Part shown: one piece after another, positions 8,113 to 11,960 of the stretch | Position numbering within the stretch: the first letter of the stretch is position 1 | How the letters are laid out: the number at the start of each line of letters is the position of its first letter | Assembly: GCA_007128245.1 (NCBI GenBank) | Contig: SKXU01000039.1 | Span: 1 to 14,113, forward strand | DNA from: Candidatus Woesearchaeota archaeon | Lineage (GTDB): Archaea > Nanobdellota > Nanobdellia > Woesearchaeales > SKIA01 | DNA: 14,113 bases | Direction: 5' to 3' | The notes under the pieces: model-generated | What the model saw: the letters and a program-made list of their open reading frames with translations, nothing else | What the model was told of the DNA's origin: nothing | Databases searched by the model: none | Made by a program: the position numbers and the translations under genes

Positions 8113-8757
8113 ATGAAGCGCGAGTACGAGCCCGTCAGCAGCCTAACACACCTTATTGGAGCAGTGCTTGCCGCGGCAGGTTTGGTGGTGTTGTTGGTGT
8201 TTTCTGCTCTTTGGGCTACTGCGTGGCACGTGGTGTCGTTTGCTGTGTACGGCGCGTCCATGGTGCTCTTGTTTTCTGCAAGTGCAGTCTATCATTTCCT
8301 CACCCAGCGCTCAAAAGCTAAGCGTGTGCTGCGCCGTATTGATCACTCGTTTATTTTTTTGCTCATCGCAGGAACGTATACTCCTGTGTGCTTGGTGGCG
8401 CTGCGTGGTCCTTGGGGGTGGACGTTGTTTGGGATTATTTGGGGTCTTGCGAGTGTGGGTATCGTGCTTAAGGCGTGTGATATCAAGCTTTCACGAACGC
8501 TGTCAACACTTATGTACATTTGCATGGGTTGGCTTGCGCTCATCGCTCTGGTTCCACTCTCCCAAGTGCTCTCTGGAGCAGCACTGTTTTGGATGTTTCT
8601 GGGTGGGGTGTGTTACACGGGAGGAGCAGTGTTTTACGTGCTTGAGCAAAAGCTGTGGAATCATATGTGGGGTCCGCACGAGGTCTGGCACGTGTTTGTC
8701 ATGCTCGGTGCATTCTGCCATTTCTGGATGATGCTGCGCCACGTGCTGTATCTTTAA
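8113..8757 (+). CDS. Hemolysin III / PAQR-like seven-helix membrane protein
   Basis: This 214-residue protein matches the hemolysin III (YqfA/TrhA) branch of the CREST superfamily of membrane hydrolase-like proteins. Seven hydrophobic segments can be drawn at about 10-31, 37-59, 76-97, 101-120, 127-149, 155-176 and 190-210. The family's conserved metal-site pattern is present: SAVYH (Ser57, His61), DHSFIFLLIAGTYTP starting at Asp77, and PHEVWH (His189, His193) before the last helix. Members are linked to lipid or membrane-stress functions, and a haemolytic role is not implied. ATG 8113 is preferred to GTG 8110 from TATA spacing. The stop codon interlocks with that of rnhB on the other strand (TTAA, 8754-8757). 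Confidence 0.88.
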   Translation: MKREYEPVSSLTHLIGAVLAAAGLVVLLVFSALWATAWHVVSFAVYGASMVLLFSASAVYHFLTQRSKAKRVLRRIDHSFIFLLIAGTYTPVCLVALRGPWGWTLFGIIWGLASVGIVLKACDIKLSRTLSTLMYICMGWLALIALVPLSQVLSGAALFWMFLGGVCYTGGAVFYVLEQKLWNHMWGPHEVWHVFVMLGAFCHFWMMLRHVLYL

Positions 8758-9374
8758 AAAAGCGTTTTTTGTTCTCGTTGCGCAGCGAGTGCTTGGTGTG
8801 TCTTCCAGCTCTTGCGTGCGTGCGGCCAATCAAGCGGCATGGTTTTGAGAAACTCTTGGGTTTTCGGGTCTGTGAGGTATCCTGAGCCGAAATCAACTCC
8901 TACCTCGTCATGCAGTGCCTTGATTGCTCGATCGCGCACGACCTTTGCAATGATGCTTGCTGCTCCTACGACGGGATGTTCGAGGTCTGCTTTGTATTGC
9001 ACGTGAATATCTGCTCCGGGGCAGCGCTCAGACAGATAGTCTTTGTACGCAGCAAGGTTTTTTGCGGGGCAGTCCACGATAACGCGTCCTCCTCCGAGCT
9101 CGTTGATGAGTTCTGCTGTTTTGTCCGCTTCAAGCCAGTTCAACCCGTTTTTTGCGACTGCTGTATCTATTTCTTTTACTGAGCAGATGCGGATTGCGTG
9201 TGGCAGCGTGATGAGGTGTTCGTAGAGTTCTTCTCTTTTTTTAGGTGTTAAGAGCTTTGAGTCCACAACGCCTTGTGGTAATTCTGTGTTTTTTGCGCGT
9301 ACTGCGCACAGCACCATTTCGCCTATGAAGGGGCCTCTTCCGGCTTCATCAATACCGATGTATACATCACTCAT
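8754..9374 (-). CDS. rnhB: Ribonuclease HII
   Basis: This 206-residue enzyme nicks the RNA strand of RNA/DNA hybrids and removes ribonucleotides left in DNA. The metal-binding acidic residues are visible: GIDEAGRGP gives Asp9 and Glu10 with the GRG loop at 12-14, DCP gives Asp101, and KADLEHP gives Asp130. ASIIAKVVRDR (139-149) and the substrate-sensing Tyr166 in GSGY follow. The frame is open for 31 more codons upstream, but those overlap the previous gene, and ATG 9374 places the catalytic Asp at its usual position. The start overlaps the preceding 71-aa gene by 8 bp (ATGAGTGA), suggesting coupled translation. The extreme C-terminus, QKTLF, resembles a shortened PCNA-interacting tail. Confidence 0.94.
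   Translation of the reverse strand: MSDVYIGIDEAGRGPFIGEMVLCAVRAKNTELPQGVVDSKLLTPKKREELYEHLITLPHAIRICSVKEIDTAVAKNGLNWLEADKTAELINELGGGRVIVDCPAKNLAAYKDYLSERCPGADIHVQYKADLEHPVVGAASIIAKVVRDRAIKALHDEVGVDFGSGYLTDPKTQEFLKTMPLDWPHARKSWKTHQALAAQREQKTLF
8765..8770 (+). terminator. Oligo-T run after the hemolysin III-like gene
   Basis: Six Ts follow the stop codon by seven bases. Archaeal RNA polymerase often terminates at such runs without a hairpin. It lies inside the 3' end of the opposing rnhB gene, so the two transcripts would overlap. This is a positional inference only. Confidence 0.3.
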
Positions 9375-9582
9375 TGCTGACCTCATGATGGCGCTTACCA
9401 AACCATTCTCTGCTGTGCGCACTCTCGCACCCGTCGAGTACTGTGGTGTCTTCTCCGTATATCTCAAGCATGATGCGCATGTGCATCAGGTCTTCTGTGA
9501 GTATTTTTCGTGTGCGTGGTGTCAGGTCTGTTGCGCTCCATTTTCGAAAGAACGCTCGTAGGATTTCGCGTGATTCACTCAT
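9367..9582 (-). CDS. Small hypothetical protein between dus and rnhB, 71 aa
   Basis: I do not recognise this protein. It is small, charged and probably helical, with one cysteine and several His and Arg residues near the C-terminus (GKRHHEVSNE). No membrane segment is seen. The reading frame continues seven codons upstream, but the ATG at 9582 is preferred because it overlaps the dus stop by exactly 8 bp with the sequence ATGAGTGA, the same junction used at its own 3' end with rnhB. Being sandwiched between two coupled, well-conserved genes makes it very likely to be translated. A role in RNA metabolism is only a guess from position. Confidence 0.72.
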   Translation of the reverse strand: MSESREILRAFFRKWSATDLTPRTRKILTEDLMHMRIMLEIYGEDTTVLDGCESAHSREWFGKRHHEVSNE

Positions 9583-10510
9583 CAAATGCCTCCATGAGCG
9601 CAACGATTTCTTGTGTGGTGCGTGTCTGTCCGAGTGCTACGCGTAGCTCTTTTGATCTGCGTAGGCCTTTTGTGAGGTTCATTGCGTGTCCTTTGATGCG
9701 CTCAAATCCTAGTGCGTGTTTTTGTGCAAGCTTGTAGTATTCCCAGAACAATGAGATTTTTTGCTCTGAAGTGATCTCGTCGTACGTGCCTGTTGCGAGC
9801 AGTTGGTTTGCTTGTGTGAATATGAATGGGTTGTTGCGTGCTCCTCGTCCTATCATGACGTAGTCGCAGCCTGTTTCTTTGAGCATGCGCACAGCGTCTT
9901 CTGGGGTGAATACGTCTCCGTTGCCAATAACGGGTACGTTGATTGCTTGTTTGAGTTCTCGTATTGCGCTCCAGTCCGCATTGCCTGAGTATCCTTGTTT
10001 GGTGGTGCGTGCGTGTAGTGCTACAGCAACTGCTCCTGCCGATACGCATCGTTTGGCAACGTCAATATAGTTTTTGTGTGCGTCATTAAGGCCGAGTCGT
10101 AGCTTGACCGTAAATGGTGTGTGTAGTGCTTGTGCGACTTCTCGTACGAGCTCCTCGATCTTTTCTGGTTCTGCAAGCAGTGCTGAGCCGCATCCTTGGC
10201 TGAGTACGTGCCATGCAGGGCATCCCAGGTTAAAATCAATAACTGCTGCTCGTCCCTCAACGAGTTGTGCTGCTTGCCTGACGGTTTCTGGTGTGCTCCC
10301 AAAGAGTTGTATACCGACGGGGTCTTCTTCTTCGTCAATATAAAACTGTTTTTTTGTGACGTCGTTTCCTTGGATGATGCCGTCTGCCGAGCAGAATTCT
10401 GTGTATGTCATGGCTGCTCCGTGTCGTTTTGCAAGCACTCTGAATGCGACGTCTGAGACTCCGCTCATGGGCGCGAGCACGAATGTTCCTTGCAGCTTAG
10501 GGTACTTCAT
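9575..10510 (-). CDS. dus: tRNA-dihydrouridine synthase (Dus family)
   Basis: This 311-residue FMN-dependent TIM-barrel enzyme reduces uridine to dihydrouridine in tRNA. It opens with FVLAPMSGVSD (10-20), the flavin-site start of the barrel. FNLGCP holds the catalytic Cys97, which donates a proton to the uracil. KLRLG (136-140) and HARTT (166-170, with His166) fit the FMN and substrate residues of the family, and GNGD (196-199) plus GRGA (221-224) form the phosphate-binding end of the barrel. A helical C-terminal domain follows from about 245, as expected for tRNA binding. The length is normal. It is the first gene of a three-gene minus-strand operon, and the 71-aa gene overlaps its stop by 8 bp. 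Which uridine it modifies is not visible. Confidence 0.93.
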   Translation of the reverse strand: MKYPKLQGTFVLAPMSGVSDVAFRVLAKRHGAAMTYTEFCSADGIIQGNDVTKKQFYIDEEEDPVGIQLFGSTPETVRQAAQLVEGRAAVIDFNLGCPAWHVLSQGCGSALLAEPEKIEELVREVAQALHTPFTVKLRLGLNDAHKNYIDVAKRCVSAGAVAVALHARTTKQGYSGNADWSAIRELKQAINVPVIGNGDVFTPEDAVRMLKETGCDYVMIGRGARNNPFIFTQANQLLATGTYDEITSEQKISLFWEYYKLAQKHALGFERIKGHAMNLTKGLRRSKELRVALGQTRTTQEIVALMEAFDE

Positions 10511-10530
10511 GTTGGTGCGAGTGCGGTGTG

Positions 10531-10540
10531 GTGCTTAAGT
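10531..10540 (-). promoter_or_regulatory. Weak TATA-like box for the dus operon
   Basis: The minus strand reads ACTTAAGCAC with an A-rich stretch just upstream (about 10541-10546), centred 26 nt before the ATG at 10510. The match to a TATA box is poor but the spacing fits the pattern of the other genes here. Confidence 0.35.
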
Positions 10541-10569
10541 GTTTTTCTTGCAAACCTTATTTTTCCATA

Positions 10570-10592
10570 TAGTAATATAATTGTTTTATATA
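10570..10592. other. AT-rich palindrome at the strand-skew switch; dif-like candidate
   Basis: ATATAA (10575-10580) and TTATAT (10586-10591) are perfect inverted arms around the 5-base spacer TTGTT. The layout resembles XerA/dif recombination sites, which have inverted arms around a spacer that is normally six bases, so the spacing is one base short. The element sits where top-strand composition turns from G/T-rich to A/C-rich. The right arm doubles as the helicase TATA box, so the palindrome may simply be promoter sequence. The dif reading is an inference. Confidence 0.3.
10585..10592 (+). promoter_or_regulatory. TATA box for the DEAD-box helicase
   Basis: TTTATATA is centred near 10589, predicting transcription from about 10615, just before the leader hairpin. 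Unlike the other genes this leaves a leader of roughly 75-80 nt before the ATG at 10692. An upstream alternative, AATATAA (10574-10580), would lengthen it by about 12 nt. Confidence 0.5.
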
Positions 10593-10620
10593 CTCCTGCC
10601 TACTCGCTGTCATACACACA

Positions 10621-10679
10621 AGAAAGCAGCCATTCCGTCAGCGCGGAAAACAAGCACGCTGATGTCGACCATGCTTTCT
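10621..10679 (+). promoter_or_regulatory. Two-tier hairpin in the helicase 5' leader
   Basis: The outer arms AGAAAGCA (10621-10628) and TGCTTTCT (10672-10679) pair perfectly over 8 bp. Inside a symmetric 7/7-nt internal loop, CGTCAGCG (10636-10643) pairs with CGCTGATG (10657-10664) over 8 bp with one G-U, closing a 13-nt loop. The hairpin starts about 6 nt after the predicted transcription start and ends 12 nt before the ATG at 10692, with a weak ribosome-binding-like AGGA (10682-10685) in between. Structured leaders controlling DEAD-box helicase genes are known in cold-responsive archaea and bacteria. Function here is inferred; the fold was checked by hand only. Confidence 0.45.
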
Positions 10680-10691
10680 GTAGGAACACAT

Positions 10692-11921
10692 ATGAAACAC
10701 GTACAAGAAATTACCTTCAAAGACCTATCAGTAGACAAAGACATTCTCGACGCACTCAACGAAAAAGGCATCGTCCACCCCACAGAAATTCAAGCAGGAA
10801 GCATCCCTCCAGCGATCAAAGGAAAGGACGTTATTGGACGAGCAGTTACTGGCTCAGGAAAAACCCTTGCCTTCTCAATCCCTATCGTGCAAGAACTCAA
10901 AAAACACACAGGAAGAGGGATTAAAGCAATCATCCTCGCTCCCACACGAGAACTTGCAAAGCAAGTAGAAGAAGAATTTATGCTTGCAGGAAAAAACACT
11001 GCGATAAAAACAGCCGTTATTTACGGCGGAGTAGACTATGAGCCACAATTCAAGGCGCTCGAAGTAGCAGATGTTGTTGTAGGAACACCTGGAAGAATCA
11101 TTGATCATCTACAACGAGGGTCTTTACAGCTTGATGCAATAGAGTTTTTTGTTCTTGACGAAGCAGATAGAATGCTTGATATGGGTTTTATCGACGATAT
11201 CAAGCGCATCATCGACAAAACTCCTCCGCACAAACAAAACTTCTTTTTCTCAGCAACCATGCCGTACGAGGCGCGAGTTCTTGCTGAGAGCTTCATGCAA
11301 GACCCTGAAGTCGTTAAAACAGAGCACGTGTATGTTGATAACACCAAGCTTGAAGAATTCTATGTTGACTGCGGATCGCTGTACAAGACAGACATGCTCA
11401 CACACCTGATCAAAGAAGAAAACCCTGAGCTTGCCATCGTATTCGTAAACAGCAGGCTTTTCACAGACAAAATCGCAGAGCACCTTGACAGAGCAGGGTT
11501 TAAAGTAAAGCCGCTACACGGTGGACACGCACAAAACAAGCGAGAAAACATTGTTGACCAATTCGATACCGGTGACATTAGGATTCTTGTCGCAACAGAC
11601 GTTGCTGCGCGCGGACTAGATATTGATGGCGTAACACACGTATTCAACTATGACGTGCCAAGAGATGTGCAGACCTACACGCACCGCGTAGGACGAACTG
11701 CGCGTGCAGGACGCTCAGGAAAAGCGTTCACGCTCTTAGACCAAGAAGAGCACCGATTGTTTTCTCGTATTGAAGGCGACTCCTTGCGAGACATTCACAA
11801 GCACCACGTTGATTACTCGCCAAAAAAGATTTATCTTCTTCCAAAAAGAGAAGATCGTGGTCCAAAGCGTGGCGGACATAAGAAAGGCCCTCGTCGCGGC
11901 CCTCGCCGACACAAAAAGTGA
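10692..11921 (+). CDS. DEAD-box ATP-dependent RNA helicase
   Basis: This 409-residue protein has the full set of DEAD-box motifs: a Q motif around residues 9-34 (F9 and Q34), motif I AVTGSGKT (51-58), Ia PTRELA (84-89), Ib TPGR (132-135), II DEAD (156-159), III SAT (187-189), IV IVFVNS (249-254), V ATDVAARGLD (301-310) and VI HRVGRTARAG (331-340). A strongly basic Gly/Arg/Lys tail (about 386-409) likely binds RNA non-specifically. Such helicases remodel RNA in ribosome assembly, decay and cold response. The frame is open to TTG 10581, and in-frame ATGs lie at 10662 and 10671, but these fall in the leader hairpin, so ATG 10692 is chosen. Coding-strand composition is A/C-rich, unlike the plus-strand genes further left. 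Confidence 0.95.
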   Translation: MKHVQEITFKDLSVDKDILDALNEKGIVHPTEIQAGSIPPAIKGKDVIGRAVTGSGKTLAFSIPIVQELKKHTGRGIKAIILAPTRELAKQVEEEFMLAGKNTAIKTAVIYGGVDYEPQFKALEVADVVVGTPGRIIDHLQRGSLQLDAIEFFVLDEADRMLDMGFIDDIKRIIDKTPPHKQNFFFSATMPYEARVLAESFMQDPEVVKTEHVYVDNTKLEEFYVDCGSLYKTDMLTHLIKEENPELAIVFVNSRLFTDKIAEHLDRAGFKVKPLHGGHAQNKRENIVDQFDTGDIRILVATDVAARGLDIDGVTHVFNYDVPRDVQTYTHRVGRTARAGRSGKAFTLLDQEEHRLFSRIEGDSLRDIHKHHVDYSPKKIYLLPKREDRGPKRGGHKKGPRRGPRRHKK

Positions 11922-11930
11922 TGGCAAGAG

Positions 11931-11938
11931 TTTAAATA
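11931..11938 (+). promoter_or_regulatory. TATA box for srp54
   Basis: TTTAAATA is centred about 26 nt before the ATG at 11961, in the 39-bp gap after the helicase stop codon. It implies an independent leaderless srp54 transcript. Confidence 0.6.
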
Positions 11939-11960
11939 ATTCCCGCCCTTTCATACTCTC

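Noticed and set aside
9375..9467. Longer RNase HII starting at 9467
   Set aside because: The extra 31 residues overlap the 71-aa gene, have no family counterpart, and would lose the 8-bp coupling junction.
10581..10691. Helicase start at TTG 10581 or at ATG 10662/10671
   Set aside because: The first lies within the TATA region; the others fall in or beside the hairpin arms. The Q motif begins normally from ATG 10692. ATG 10662 remains a minor alternative.
10511..10691. Replication origin
   Set aside because: The skew change has terminus polarity, no cdc6/orc1 gene is present, and no repeated origin-box elements were seen.
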